Positions 1 to 9,149 of a stretch of 64,000 bases of DNA are shown here, in pieces. The number at the start of each line of letters is the position of its first letter. The stretch's first letter is position 1. The notes beneath the pieces were generated by a model. It made no database searches and was not told the origin of the DNA. It worked only from the letters and a program-made list of their open reading frames with translations. The position numbers and the translations under genes were made by a program. The DNA comes from a virus. The stretch lies in the IMG/VR virus record IMGVR_UViG_3300049847_000435, positions 1 through 64,000 of that record; one strand, written 5' to 3'.

Positions 1-2355
1 TGCGGACACAGCGCCATCGACGATGCCGCCGAAGTGCTTGACGATATTTTCCTGCCCCTGCTTGGATTTCTCTTGCAGGTCAATCTGATACTGAACGGCC
101 GCGTCGTTGATAAATTTCAGGTTCGATTCATCAGCGAACAAAGACATATTCGAGTAGGCTTGCTCAAATAGTTGCAGCACCGCGTCAGCCGACTTGCCAG
201 CGGTTTCGATGCCGATTTTGTTTAATCCGGCTGCCGCCTCTTCAATCGAAACATCCTTGTAGTCTTTCTTATTCTTTACTTCGTCCCGAAGTTGGCGAAG
301 ATATTCGTCGGGCTTTTGCTTGTAGATGCCGTTCTTGGCATCTTCCATGTCCTGTTGGGTGACTTCGCTGACCTTGACAATGCCGGTGATCATGGAATTC
401 ATTTCACGCGCCGCGGTATTGAAAGCTTTGGTTCCCGCCGAGGCTGCTTTCCTCGCTGCGGCTTCAAGTTCTTTAGCGTCTTCTCGGCTTGTGTTTAACC
501 CCCGCACACGTGCATTATCACCCGTTCCGTGCTCGCTGGAGGATAAACTATTGTAGAACGTCTCGTTTTGTTGCTTGACGCCGACATCCCTAAACATAAC
601 AGGGGCGTAATTCCCAACTGGTGCCCGCGTGTATCGTCCTTTCTGTAGTCCGGTGTAATCTCCACCACCGCGGGTCTCGTTGTTCAGTCTACCAACCGCA
701 TTGGCTGCGTCATCTGCCTGTAGTGCTATTCCGAAAAGCGCCTGTTTTAGAGCGCCGAGTGACGCAGCGTATTCAATCGAGCTAATCTGCCCAGTCTGAT
801 ATTGAGTCTCGACATAGGCTAGGGCTGAAATCAACTGCTGCGCATCCGAATTTGTTTTTAAATTCTCCTCACCCACTGACGCTACGGCCTGGGCGTAGAC
901 TCTCCCAGCGCCAGTCGTATCGGCTAAAGAGTTGGAGACCAACGAGAGTGATGTTTGCAATTGAAGCATCTTGATAGACGCGTCATCTGAGACGGTTCCG
1001 CTAACAAATATATTGTCAGCCAATGTATTTAACTGTTCCGCATATTGAGCCGCTCCGGGAATTCCCGCCTGCTGAGCCTCCTCCATCCTATTAAGCAGAT
1101 CGATTAATCTGTTTAATTTCTCTATGTCGGACTGCGCCTGTTTCCTCCCGTCTGGACTTAATCCAGAAAATGGCATCAATGATGTCTGGGCGTTGCTTAC
1201 CATCGTCTTGATGTTTTCTCTTGTACCAGTAGCTTTCGAGTCCCCTGTCAGTTTTGCCCTAAACAGATCAATGGCTAGCGACGCTTTTTTAAACTCTTCA
1301 TTAATTACGTCGCCGATCTTGCTCTTGGCGATACTAGCTACAAAATTCCCCCACGAGGTAGATAGCCTTTCAACTCCCCCCGCTTGCGCTTCCGTGGTGT
1401 TGAGTAATGTTCCAAACTTTGTGTTTAGGGCGTCCACCGTGGCGGCCAAGAACGCCTGACTATCATCTAATCCACCGTTCGCCGCTTTCAATTCAGCCAT
1501 GCGCGTTTTAACTTCGGTCACGCTCAAGCCAAGCTGATCAAGCCTCCTAAATGAAAGGTTTGACGACGCCAATGCAAGCTCCGAGATAGCCGACTGCACG
1601 TCATGGATGACGGGAGAGACAAAGGTTACGGCACGCGCCGCACGCGTCAGTTTCTCGAACTCTCCGCTCGTCTTGGCGATACCAAGCGATGTTGCCTGAT
1701 TGGCGATCTGGATTGCCTGAAATTCTGTGACCGTGCCGCCGCTGGCTGACTGAATGGCACGCAAGCGCTTTTCGGCTTCACCCGCCGAACCGCTCATAAT
1801 CTCAAAGGCTTTTGAGGCTCGGCTTACGCTGGTATCAAGGACGGCGATCTCTTTTGCGTAGTTGAAGACCTGCTGTGCGGTTTGCACGGTGAAATAACCG
1901 GCGATGCCAGCCAAAACAGCATTTTGTAATCCGCCCCCACCACTCGCCGCGGGTGCTTGCTGGCTACTCTGCTGGCTTGATAACGAGATGGCGCGCTGCC
2001 GTTCCTGTAGTTCAGCGCGAAGGAGTGCCGTGCTGCGCTTCTCCTCTTCGATCTTCGTCGCTGATGCCGCTTTTGCCGCTTCCGACACGAGCGCCGATTC
2101 GTTTTTTGCGATTTGGATGCGTTCGGCAGACTGCGTCTTCGTCTCAATCGTGGCGCGCTTCTGTGACTCTACCTGCTCGGTCGTGGCTGCTCGAATCGAG
2201 GACTTTGCCGCGTCAACCGATGCCTTATCAATGATTTCTACTTTTGAGCCAGATTGTTGCGAGACGCGCTTTAATAGCTCGGTCAATTCGGTGATTGATC
2301 GAGCCGCAGCCTTTGTATCCACAATCGCTTCCCACGTAAATTGTCTATCTGGCAT
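1..2355 (-). CDS. tail tape measure protein, 5' part (runs off left edge)
   Basis: Only the N-terminal ~785 residues are present; the frame is open to base 1. The ATG at 2353-2355 overlaps the end of the upstream tail-completion gene by 11 bases. After the start there is a long Ala/Lys/Glu-rich helical stretch, then a Gly-rich patch and a hydrophobic segment (LQNAVLAGIAGYFTVQ), then more helical sequence. A long helical protein with a hydrophobic stretch, placed right after the tail-assembly chaperone pair, is the usual tape measure: it sets tail length and is ejected with the DNA. Assignment rests on position and composition. Confidence 0.82.
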   Translation of the reverse strand, partial: MPDRQFTWEAIVDTKAAARSITELTELLKRVSQQSGSKVEIIDKASVDAAKSSIRAATTEQVESQKRATIETKTQSAERIQIAKNESALVSEAAKAASATKIEEEKRSTALLRAELQERQRAISLSSQQSSQQAPAASGGGGLQNAVLAGIAGYFTVQTAQQVFNYAKEIAVLDTSVSRASKAFEIMSGSAGEAEKRLRAIQSASGGTVTEFQAIQIANQATSLGIAKTSGEFEKLTRAARAVTFVSPVIHDVQSAISELALASSNLSFRRLDQLGLSVTEVKTRMAELKAANGGLDDSQAFLAATVDALNTKFGTLLNTTEAQAGGVERLSTSWGNFVASIAKSKIGDVINEEFKKASLAIDLFRAKLTGDSKATGTRENIKTMVSNAQTSLMPFSGLSPDGRKQAQSDIEKLNRLIDLLNRMEEAQQAGIPGAAQYAEQLNTLADNIFVSGTVSDDASIKMLQLQTSLSLVSNSLADTTGAGRVYAQAVASVGEENLKTNSDAQQLISALAYVETQYQTGQISSIEYAASLGALKQALFGIALQADDAANAVGRLNNETRGGGDYTGLQKGRYTRAPVGNYAPVMFRDVGVKQQNETFYNSLSSSEHGTGDNARVRGLNTSREDAKELEAAARKAASAGTKAFNTAAREMNSMITGIVKVSEVTQQDMEDAKNGIYKQKPDEYLRQLRDEVKNKKDYKDVSIEEAAAGLNKIGIETAGKSADAVLQLFEQAYSNMSLFADESNLKFINDAAVQYQIDLQEKSKQGQENIVKHFGGIVDGAVSA

Positions 2356-2827
2356 TCAGTATCTCGTTGATCATTTCATTGATGGCGGAACCGATGGCGT
2401 CAATAGAATGGTGCGACATTTCTAGCACCGGTCTAGCTGGCATTTTTCCGCTACCCAATTCAAGTTCGGCAACGCGCTCATCGCGACTGCCTTCAAATAG
2501 CGAGACGACACCCGACTGATAGTCGATATCACTTATATGCTCGCCGCCGACACTCGTGAATGAGGAGCGATAGCGTCCGGTTCTTTGCAGGATGGGATGC
2601 GTGCCGGGGAAACCAAGCAGGACGCGTTCGATCACGGTGGATAGTGCGAGTTGTTCCCAGGGTTGCCCGCCTGCCGACTCGCTGTCGAAATTCTCGGCGA
2701 AACCATCACGGATCGCCGCTTGCGTTGGTTGTAGTTGTTGGCGAGTTGGGCGCAGTAGGTTATCTACTACGCGCTGAATGGCGGACCATTGCTGTTGGTT
2801 CTGTGCAGATTCACTTAGGCTTATCAC
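2345..2827 (-). CDS. Mu gpG-like virion morphogenesis / tail completion protein
   Basis: 160 residues. The central part (residues ~40-90: GFAENFDSES then TVIERVLLGFPGTHPILQRTGR then SSF) looks like the phage virion-morphogenesis family, which includes Mu gpG and P2 gpS, acting in tail completion and head-tail joining. The start is a GTG at 2827, overlapping the end of the tail-chaperone extension by 17 bases; its stop overlaps the tape-measure start. Tight packing with the tail genes supports the role. Similarity was recognised by eye only. Confidence 0.68.
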   Translation of the reverse strand: MISLSESAQNQQQWSAIQRVVDNLLRPTRQQLQPTQAAIRDGFAENFDSESAGGQPWEQLALSTVIERVLLGFPGTHPILQRTGRYRSSFTSVGGEHISDIDYQSGVVSLFEGSRDERVAELELGSGKMPARPVLEMSHHSIDAIGSAINEMINEILNAR

Positions 2828-3688
2828 TGGTTTCGATGCTCCGAATTTCTGACAATCGCCTCAAAATGTATTGAAAATCTGCAAGAATGTCGGCTGGTAA
2901 CTGCGTGAGTTCGAGTAGTCCGATCCCGCGTTCTGTGCCGCCGAATGCGTACCACATCAGAAAGAGATCGAAACTGTCCGGATTTACCAGACCCTCCATT
3001 TCGATCCGCTTCCATTCATCTTCGTCATGAATAACTGGACGGCGCTTGCCATCCTTCGCTTCTTCTTCGGCTCTGACAATCGCCGTCAGCGTTTCGTCAA
3101 TTCTTTCTCGCTGACGGCTCCGAAGTTTTTTGCGGTTTCATCCGTGGAGCGCCGCCACAAGTTGGGGTTGGCATCGTAGGCGCGCCCAACCCAAACGTCA
3201 CGCAACGTATTCGGGCATTCCGTCATGAATCCGGCGATAGTTTTGAATTCTTCTGGTACGCCGACGATCCACTCGGTATTCTCGTAATCAATGCCATCTG
3301 CCGTGACGACTGGTTTGGTTGTGCGCTGCTCAAATTTTTCAGTTGCTGCAATCGCCGCCGCAGCGTCGAACGCCATGTTGCGAATGTCGTTTTGTTCTAC
3401 ACTCAATTCGCCTTCAAATGGCATTTCCAAGCCAGACTGTTCGATAAAGAAATGCCTGGCATCCACGGTTAGCCGGTTGTAGCGCGTGCTCATCAAGCCG
3501 GTACATTGCGCAACTGTGATTCGTACCTGCGTAACTTCCGGCATGTACTCAAGCAGCCTGGCAACCTCACTCGCTTCCGTATCGGTCTTGTCTTCTTTTT
3601 TAGCTAATTTGATTAGCTGGTCGATTGCCCGATCTTCCACATAGGAAAGCGCTGAGGTGTAGATGAATTCGTATTTTGGTCTTAGCAT
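2811..3688 (-). CDS. tail assembly chaperone, -1 frameshift product (gpGT-like)
   Basis: The 0-frame chaperone gene (stop at 3086-3088) contains GCA AAA AAC at 3125-3133, where AAAAAAC (3125-3131) is a canonical X XXY YYZ slippery heptamer in the right phase. Slipping back one base opens a frame with no stop down to 2811, adding about 100 residues (LRSRQRERIDETLTAIV..., later GLVNPDSFDLFLMWYAFGG...). That tail has no convincing independent start upstream of its conserved part. The fused/unfused chaperone pair just before a tape-measure gene is the classic lambda gpG/gpGT arrangement. Slippage itself is inferred. Confidence 0.75.
3086..3688 (-). CDS. tail assembly chaperone (gpG-like, unshifted product)
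   Basis: About 200 residues from the ATG at 3688; a GTG at 3715 would add nine residues and neither has a strong ribosome site. Mostly helical sequence with an acidic N-terminal half (KKEDKTDTEASEVARLLEYMPE). It lies between the tail-tube gene and the tape measure, the standard place for the chaperone that coats the tape measure before tube polymerisation. No catalytic motif is expected. The slippery site at 3125-3131 lies 12 codons before its stop. Confidence 0.7.
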   Translation of the reverse strand: MLRPKYEFIYTSALSYVEDRAIDQLIKLAKKEDKTDTEASEVARLLEYMPEVTQVRITVAQCTGLMSTRYNRLTVDARHFFIEQSGLEMPFEGELSVEQNDIRNMAFDAAAAIAATEKFEQRTTKPVVTADGIDYENTEWIVGVPEEFKTIAGFMTECPNTLRDVWVGRAYDANPNLWRRSTDETAKNFGAVSEKELTKR

Positions 3689-3730
3689 ATCTATACAATG
3701 ACGGCTGCCATCCACTGGACAGCCGTCCGA

Positions 3731-4768
3731 CTAGTAGCTCGCCACCGAGTTGATAAGTGTCGCCGTCAAGGGTGTAGCCGTACCCGCGTACATTTGCCAC
3801 TTGATGGTCCAGCGCCCGTCATTTGCTCCGGTGCGCTTGTAGTTGTCGGGGTCGAGCCAGCAACGAATGCGCGGCAACGTCAATTGCAGACTGTAGGGGA
3901 TACCCGTCGTGATCTCTTCCACGGTTGTAAATTTGATGTCCGTCGAGCAGTCTTTCCACGTCGCCGAGGGTGCCGTGCCGCTTGCGCCGCCCCACATCAA
4001 CTGCTTATAGATTGAGTACTGAACAGGCAAGCCGGTGAATTCGCCTTCGACGCGGATGCCGTTATCGCGCGGCAGATCGCCGAGCGCCGCTGACCAGAGC
4101 GGATAATCATCTTTGGTTGTCGGGTTGTCGATTGTCACCGATAGCCCACGCGGCGCATTGCTGCTATTACTACTGATCACAACCGGTGTCCCGGCGGGGT
4201 CGAAAGTCAAGGCGAACGTACCAAGCGAGCGCAGTAGTCTTGTTGTTGGCTCGGTCGTGCTTGTTTCTGTACCCGCCGACGTGTCGATTGATAACCCGGC
4301 AATATCTGCCGACCATTTCACGCCATTGTTATCGGCGTCGATCTTCAATTTGGTTGTTCGGCAGTCCTTAGCTCGTTTTTCTAGCGTGGAACCAACGTCG
4401 GCATTGCCATCATGCAGAATGGTGAGCCACGGATCGTTGGCCGCCGTCGCCGCCGTCATGACGTGCGTCTTGCTGGTCGTGCCACTGACAGAATCGGCAA
4501 GACCCAGCCCTAGCAGCATCGCCCCGATTACGTTCGGGTAAAGGAAGCCATCTGCGTTTCCTTCTACCGTGTAAAAGGTGCGCACCGGTGCCGACAGGTC
4601 ACGAAAAACCGTAGACGCCGTTGTGCAGCCGTGCTCGTCTGTGTCTGGCGATAGTTCCCACTTTTCGCCCAGCCCCGTCGTGGTGTATAGCCCACAATGG
4701 AAGCCAGTCGTCGCCGCGGTTCCTTTCGCCGACTGTTTTGCAACTTTAAATGTTGCTCTCTTTGCCAT
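3731..4768 (-). CDS. tail tube protein
   Basis: 345 residues, start ATG with GGAGG eight bases upstream. The sequence is rich in Thr, Ser and Gly with alternating hydrophobics, as in beta-rich tail tube proteins. The N-terminus (MAKRATFKVAKQSAKGTAAT) is of the kind seen in phage tail-tube and major-tail proteins that begin with 'robust/experience' style AKQ-GTA motifs. It precedes the chaperone pair and follows the tail terminator-like gene. No sheath gene lies beside it, which argues for a non-contractile tail. Function is from order and sequence style. Confidence 0.72.
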   Translation of the reverse strand: MAKRATFKVAKQSAKGTAATTGFHCGLYTTTGLGEKWELSPDTDEHGCTTASTVFRDLSAPVRTFYTVEGNADGFLYPNVIGAMLLGLGLADSVSGTTSKTHVMTAATAANDPWLTILHDGNADVGSTLEKRAKDCRTTKLKIDADNNGVKWSADIAGLSIDTSAGTETSTTEPTTRLLRSLGTFALTFDPAGTPVVISSNSSNAPRGLSVTIDNPTTKDDYPLWSAALGDLPRDNGIRVEGEFTGLPVQYSIYKQLMWGGASGTAPSATWKDCSTDIKFTTVEEITTGIPYSLQLTLPRIRCWLDPDNYKRTGANDGRWTIKWQMYAGTATPLTATLINSVASY

Positions 4769-4771
4769 AAA

Positions 4772-5284
4772 TTAGCCCTCCATGTGGGCGACTACATTGA
4801 ATGCCCGCATTGATATTCCGTAATATTCACTGCCCGATCCGATGATCGGATAGAGCGCAACCGTTGACTTGAGCGGGATCACCCCGACCGGGTGACTACC
4901 GTCATCATCTACAACGGTTTGGATTTTGTTCATTTGCGCAAGGATGAATTTGCGCACGCGAGCGTCAAGAATCTTGGCGTCACGCATCACTTCATTTCGT
5001 TCACCACGGGTGACACAGGCGATAAAATAGCGAAAAATCGACTCGCCATTGGCGTCAAACAGATCAGTCCCGTGCTCTTGTAGATTCATCTCTTCGGCAC
5101 GCCCGTCCACAATGGCAAACGGAATCTTCCGATTCTTCCACTCCGATAGCAGATCGGTAAGGATGGACGCTTCTACCGTTTGCAATTTTAGTGTCGAAAA
5201 AGACGAAGATAGACCCATATAGGCGTCAAGATCACTTCTCAATCTTTCGTCAATGTCGTTCCAAAGAGACTCGCTCATATTCAT
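4772..5284 (-). CDS. probable tail terminator / minor tail protein
   Basis: 170 residues; the start could be 5284 or the second Met at 5278. It lies between the head-tail connector region and the tail tube, where siphoviruses usually encode the tail terminator or head-tail joining protein. I do not recognise a diagnostic motif. The mixed alpha/beta pattern (ILTDLLSEWKNRKIPFAIVDG, cut here) and length suit a tail terminator. Only three bases separate its stop from the tail-tube start. Confidence 0.5.
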   Translation of the reverse strand: MNMSESLWNDIDERLRSDLDAYMGLSSSFSTLKLQTVEASILTDLLSEWKNRKIPFAIVDGRAEEMNLQEHGTDLFDANGESIFRYFIACVTRGERNEVMRDAKILDARVRKFILAQMNKIQTVVDDDGSHPVGVIPLKSTVALYPIIGSGSEYYGISMRAFNVVAHMEG

Positions 5285-5317
5285 CCATCCGCAGCGACCG
5301 CCACGCCGCGATTACCC

Positions 5318-5524
5318 TCAGCCCTTCTTGGCTGCCGGTGGCGCACTATCTACCGGTGCAGCATCAGCCAGTGGAGCGCCAACGGGTTGGGCGGCGATGC
5401 CGAGATACGCCTTTAATTCTTCTGGCATCGGCTGACAATCTTTAGGATCATCGGATGGGGCATAGGTGTTATCGCCGATGACAACCGTGCTCTTTAGCTC
5501 GCTAATGTGAATCCAAATAATCAT
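5318..5524 (-). CDS. small unknown protein of the head-tail module
   Basis: 68 residues with AGAGGT eight bases before the ATG. The N-terminal half looks folded (MIIWIHISELKSTVVIGD) and the C-terminal half is an Ala/Pro-rich tail ending AAKKG, like small head or tail accessory proteins. Same strand and close spacing place it in the structural operon. No family recognised. Confidence 0.6.
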   Translation of the reverse strand: MIIWIHISELKSTVVIGDNTYAPSDDPKDCQPMPEELKAYLGIAAQPVGAPLADAAPVDSAPPAAKKG

Positions 5525-5599
5525 ACTTACCTCTTTATGTGCACTTCGACGCCGATGGAGAAAGGTTGAGGAGTTTATCGAAACCGAACGGGTGAAGCA

Positions 5600-6097
5600 T
5601 CAGGACTGAAACGGAACCGTTTGCGTTTTTGGTTTAATTGCGGCAGCATCAAGCACACGAGCGCCGTACTGCTTCATCCCGAAGACGCGCGGCGGTGTCG
5701 AATCAAACCCAAAACAGTCAGACCAAGAGACGGTATCGGTATCGCCTGCCGCATTTAGCACGGAAAGTTTATCGAGTTGCTCATCCCACTTGCTCGCCGC
5801 ATCCTGCAATAATCCCGAAATTTTGGTATTGTCTTCCTTGCGCCCGTCCATTTCCTGCACAATCGACACGCGTGCGTAAGCGTTTGCCAGCGCCCGCAAT
5901 ACCAGGGAAACCGCACGCTTCCACGATCCAGCGATATCGATAAAAACCTGTAGCTCTTCGTCGGCGTAGAATGTGCCGTCCGGCCTCGCGCCAGCATTCG
6001 TATCGAAGATGGCAATATCGCTGACCATCATGCGCAGCTTGCCGACATCGGTGCTCAGGTCATAGTTCGTTTTGTTGTAGACTGGCGTGGCGGACAT
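5600..6097 (-). CDS. head-tail connector / adaptor protein
   Basis: 165 residues. The pattern near residues 18-60 (VGKLRMMVSDIA, DEELQVFIDIAGSW, LVLRALANAYA) matches the helical phage head-tail adaptor family that sits under the portal. It follows the major capsid gene by one small gene, the usual place. GGAG lies upstream of the ATG. Family assignment by eye. Confidence 0.65.
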   Translation of the reverse strand: MSATPVYNKTNYDLSTDVGKLRMMVSDIAIFDTNAGARPDGTFYADEELQVFIDIAGSWKRAVSLVLRALANAYARVSIVQEMDGRKEDNTKISGLLQDAASKWDEQLDKLSVLNAAGDTDTVSWSDCFGFDSTPPRVFGMKQYGARVLDAAAIKPKTQTVPFQS

Positions 6098-6104
6098 AGT
6101 TCAA

Positions 6105-6353
6105 CTACTCCGTAACTTCGGTCACGTCCAACCACGGATTCGCCTGAAGTTCAGCCAATGACGGATGATCCGCCACGATTGCGCTGCCCTCGCCGGTAAA
6201 GATAACGCCAGCGCTTTGCACGGATTTGACCGGGCTAGAGCCGTTCACCTTCACCATGTAGCCGATGACGGATTTCACTTTCGCTTCCGGTGCAACTTCT
6301 GGCTTTACTTCCGGTGTCACTTCTGGCGGGGTGTCAGTTGATTTTTCTTTCAT
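6105..6353 (-). CDS. small capsid-module protein
   Basis: 82 residues with a Pro/Glu/Val-rich N-terminal repeat (PPEVTPEVKPEVAPEAKVK) that is probably disordered, then a short beta-like domain. AAGGGA precedes the ATG. It lies directly after the major capsid gene, separated by an 85-base gap that holds a hairpin. No family recognised; a capsid accessory role is inferred from position. Confidence 0.6.
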   Translation of the reverse strand: MKEKSTDTPPEVTPEVKPEVAPEAKVKSVIGYMVKVNGSSPVKSVQSAGVIFTGEGSAIVADHPSLAELQANPWLDVTEVTE

Positions 6354-6368
6354 AGTTCCCTTCTTGAA

Positions 6369-6394
6369 GGTGTCCCCACCGTGGCGGGGACACC
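6369..6394. other. GC-rich hairpin after the major capsid gene
   Basis: Nine-base arms GGTGTCCCC / GGGGACACC around an eight-base loop, in the gap between the major capsid stop and the next gene. There is no T-run on the minus strand, so this may damp transcription or protect the 3' end of the capsid message rather than fully terminate. Confidence 0.5.
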
Positions 6395-6437
6395 CGTGAA
6401 TCAGAAATCAGAACGGACGCCAGGGCTATGTATTGGG

Positions 6438-7340
6438 CTATGTATTGCCCTGTGTAATCAAGCGCCAGTCGCCATACTGGACGTTGTAGCGGGCGAAGAA
6501 TTTGAAGTAGTGCATCCCGCCGTCCGCCTGTTGTGGATCGAACCATGCAGATTGCAGATAGGGCGCTTCACGCATCACGACCAGCAGGGGTTTGGTAGAT
6601 TCTTTGGTGTCAACCACAAACCACGAGGTTGAATCAATCCAGGGAACGGTGATCATTTCCACGCGTCCGCTGTAGGGGTTCATGTCGCGGTTGGTTGTGC
6701 CGTATACTGCCTGGTTGTTTGTGATCTGGCTGGCATCGTAGAAGAGCGCTGGGTTCACGATCAACAGATCGGGGACGTAGCCAGTCTGCTCGCCTTGATC
6801 ATCCACGTAAAGCGATGCACTGGCGTACACGGATTTGAAGGTTGTCGCGCTGAGTGCCGATGTGTTGGTGTTGCTTTGCGCCGTCTGGTACTTGGCGCTT
6901 TTGTCGGCGTGGCTTGCGCTAAACAAGGCCTTGTCGTCATAGCACGCGCCGTACGCGCCAATCGACTCTCCGCCATTGATGGCAAGAAAGACGAGTTGAT
7001 TGACGTGCTTATCGAAATTCTCACGCGCCATGCGCGCTTTGCTTTCCAATGCGCCGGTTCGGTCGTCCTTGATGGCGTTGTCGCTAATGCCGATGGTGAT
7101 ATCCCAATCGACCGGAGCAACGCGCAACAGACGTTCGCTCATGCCCTGCACGGTTGCCCCGTTCTTGCTATTCTTCGGCATGGGGGGAGCGCCCAGATCG
7201 ACTAAGTCGTCTGTCGCACTCACGATATCAATCTGCTGCGCTACGCGCTGCCAGACTGGTGCAATGTCTTTGCCAGCACGGAGGAAGCCATTACGTGCCG
7301 CGGCGATTAGGTGGCCTGGCACCTGTCCAGAGTTAATCAT
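6438..7340 (-). CDS. Mu gpT-like major capsid protein
   Basis: 300 residues, GGAG upstream of the ATG. The sequence resembles the Mu gpT / HK97-fold major head subunit family: conserved-looking stretches include VDLGAPPMPKNSK-like N-terminal region, ALESKARMARENFDKHVNQ helix, LLIVNPALFYDAS, and the C-terminal FKFFARYNVQYGDWRLI. It follows the protease/scaffold and decoration genes, the Mu-type order. It forms the icosahedral shell. Assignment by eye; good confidence because of order and sequence. Confidence 0.8.
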   Translation of the reverse strand: MINSGQVPGHLIAAARNGFLRAGKDIAPVWQRVAQQIDIVSATDDLVDLGAPPMPKNSKNGATVQGMSERLLRVAPVDWDITIGISDNAIKDDRTGALESKARMARENFDKHVNQLVFLAINGGESIGAYGACYDDKALFSASHADKSAKYQTAQSNTNTSALSATTFKSVYASASLYVDDQGEQTGYVPDLLIVNPALFYDASQITNNQAVYGTTNRDMNPYSGRVEMITVPWIDSTSWFVVDTKESTKPLLVVMREAPYLQSAWFDPQQADGGMHYFKFFARYNVQYGDWRLITQGNT

Positions 7341-7353
7341 GGTTTCGCTCCTT

Positions 7354-7815
7354 TTAGAACACGAACTGACGCGTGGTCAGTTGAACATAGACGTAGCCGT
7401 TTGCGACGCGTGTAATCTTGCCCGCGGTGCATTGGGTCGCCGATCCGACACCGACAGCCAAGGTCCCGCTATCGGTGAAGACAACGGTCTTGCCAACATC
7501 GGCGTCGGTAAATGATGCGGACTGGAAGCCAACTTCACCATCCGTGACAACGTCGATCTCTTTGGTGACTTCGAGATCGCCCGCGGCGACGGTGATGTTT
7601 TCATTGGCGATGCCGATAAATACATCGACGGCAGTGACCAGCGTGACGGCGGCAACCCAGCCGACGATATTGACGGTGTCTACTGACTTATCAAGGATGA
7701 CAGGCTGTCCGCGGTAGATGGTGCGAGCGACTGAGGTATCCACATTGAATCGCTCAGTGAACAGAATTGTAGGACGGCGATTCGATAGGTCGCGTCCCTG
7801 CGTGAGATCGGCCAT
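7354..7815 (-). CDS. probable capsid decoration / stabilisation protein
   Basis: 153 residues, GGAGG before the ATG. Beta-rich, Gly/Val/Thr-rich sequence (GQPVILDKSVDTVNIVGWVA, KITRVANGYVYVQLTTRQF) of the type found in small proteins encoded between the scaffold/protease and the major capsid protein. No catalytic motif. Decoration or cement function is inferred from position and composition. Confidence 0.6.
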   Translation of the reverse strand: MADLTQGRDLSNRRPTILFTERFNVDTSVARTIYRGQPVILDKSVDTVNIVGWVAAVTLVTAVDVFIGIANENITVAAGDLEVTKEIDVVTDGEVGFQSASFTDADVGKTVVFTDSGTLAVGVGSATQCTAGKITRVANGYVYVQLTTRQFVF

Positions 7816-7818
7816 GAC

Positions 7819-8976
7819 TTAGCCCTCCTTTTTCATGAATGCGCCGAGGTCGTACTTCCCCTTGTCGCCGAGTAGATCGGCATTGAAAGAGAAGAATTCA
7901 TCGACGGTGCCGCCGCCGTTGATATGCGAGCGCAACACTTGTTGCCATTCTCGGCTCAACTGCACGGTTTCGGCGACAGGCTTGCCCGCGCTGGTTCCCA
8001 TCTCGCTAAAATCGACTGTGCCACTGGCGTAGATCGATTCGAGCAACGCTTGCACAGCTTCGCGGTTTGCGGTTGGCAGTGCAGACAGCACAGCGGCGAC
8101 ATCGGCGGGCTTGGCTGGGATGGCGTGCTTTCCGGTGCTGGTCACGCGTTCGCTAAACTCAGCGATCTGGCGTTCTACCCGCACCTGGCTCATAAAATCC
8201 GAAACAGCCGCTTGACGTTGGGCTTGTAAATCCCCAATCAAATCATTAAGCTGCTGGCGGATGACTGCGATCTCGGCGTCGGCCTGTTGGCGAAATTGAG
8301 CAATCACTTCTTCCCGGTTGGGAATATCACTCTTTACAACAGGTGTAGCCGGACTCGCCGAGGCGGACAATTCGGTCGGAGGAGTCTTGGTTTTAGACTC
8401 AGCCGATGGCATTTCCCCCTCAACTGGCTGCTTGACGCTTGCGTCTTTTGCCATTGATTCCTCCGGTTTAAATAAAACGATTAAAGAAGAACTTGCCCCT
8501 TCGTTCATCCGAGAGAGCTCAATCGGGCGCATGTTATTGACCGCCGGGAAATTGGTCAGCGACACACTCACGAGATACTTTTCGATTAAATCGATGGTGC
8601 AAGAGACGTACCGATATTGTCTGGAATGAACCTTGCTCAGTCCTAGCTCATTCCAGTTGGGCGCAACGAAGAGGCTGTTATTGAGGCGGCGCACACCGAG
8701 CAACCAGCCTGCAGCCTCTTTCCGTTCGTGATTCAGATCGATTGGAATTTCTTGCCCGGCCTTGTTGTTGGCAAAGTTTTCGGCAAGGGTGTCAAGGAGT
8801 GCGATATCGATGGAGATATCTTTGCCATTCATATCCACGAACTGCCCGACACGAATCGCCTCGATCTCCGGGTAGTAAGGGGTATCCTCGACATAGGGGT
8901 AATCATTAAAGCCGAACATAAAATGCAAGAGTGACGATTGCTTTTCGTTCTGCTGGGTGGTTGTCTCTTCGGACAT
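7819..8976 (-). CDS. Mu gpI-like head maturation protease with scaffold C-terminus
   Basis: 385 residues. The N-terminal third has the Mu protease I pattern: IPIDLNHERKEAAGWL (the His is a likely active-site residue), then RQYRYVSCTIDL and LVSVSLTNFPAVNN. The second half is Gln/Ala-rich and predicted coiled coil (EEVIAQFRQQADAEIAVIRQ), typical of the scaffold portion. It should cleave itself and the capsid during head maturation. First gene of the leftward structural operon; AAGGGG lies upstream. Confidence 0.78.
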   Translation of the reverse strand: MSEETTTQQNEKQSSLLHFMFGFNDYPYVEDTPYYPEIEAIRVGQFVDMNGKDISIDIALLDTLAENFANNKAGQEIPIDLNHERKEAAGWLLGVRRLNNSLFVAPNWNELGLSKVHSRQYRYVSCTIDLIEKYLVSVSLTNFPAVNNMRPIELSRMNEGASSSLIVLFKPEESMAKDASVKQPVEGEMPSAESKTKTPPTELSASASPATPVVKSDIPNREEVIAQFRQQADAEIAVIRQQLNDLIGDLQAQRQAAVSDFMSQVRVERQIAEFSERVTSTGKHAIPAKPADVAAVLSALPTANREAVQALLESIYASGTVDFSEMGTSAGKPVAETVQLSREWQQVLRSHINGGGTVDEFFSFNADLLGDKGKYDLGAFMKKEG

Positions 8977-8997
8977 TGCAGCCCCTTAAAAATGGAC

Positions 8998-9100
8998 AAT
9001 AAAAAAAGCCAGAATCCGCTATTGGACTCTGGCTTTTTTATGCAATGTTGAGAGGGAAAAAGAAAGAGCCAGAGCGCAACGTATAGGCTCTGGCTCTTAG
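8998..9100 (-). promoter_or_regulatory. attenuator-like leader of the structural operon
   Basis: Between promoter and first structural gene the leftward RNA carries five related segments: GAGCCAGAGCC twice, then GCTCTGGCTCTT, then AAGCCAGAGTCC, then GGATTCTGGC followed by seven Ts. The last two form a strong terminator hairpin (9002-9039) ending about 25 bases before the start codon. The third segment can pair with the first, second or fourth, so a terminator/antiterminator choice is possible. No plus-strand gene ends here, so a simple plus-strand terminator is unlikely. Regulation is inferred. Confidence 0.6.
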
Positions 9101-9149
9101 GCTCTGGCTCGAAATATTCCCGCAAATGTATGCGGTATTACTATCAGCT

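Noticed and set aside
2560-2874. Plus-strand open frames across the tail genes
   Set aside because: They mirror the minus-strand coding genes and lack start signals.
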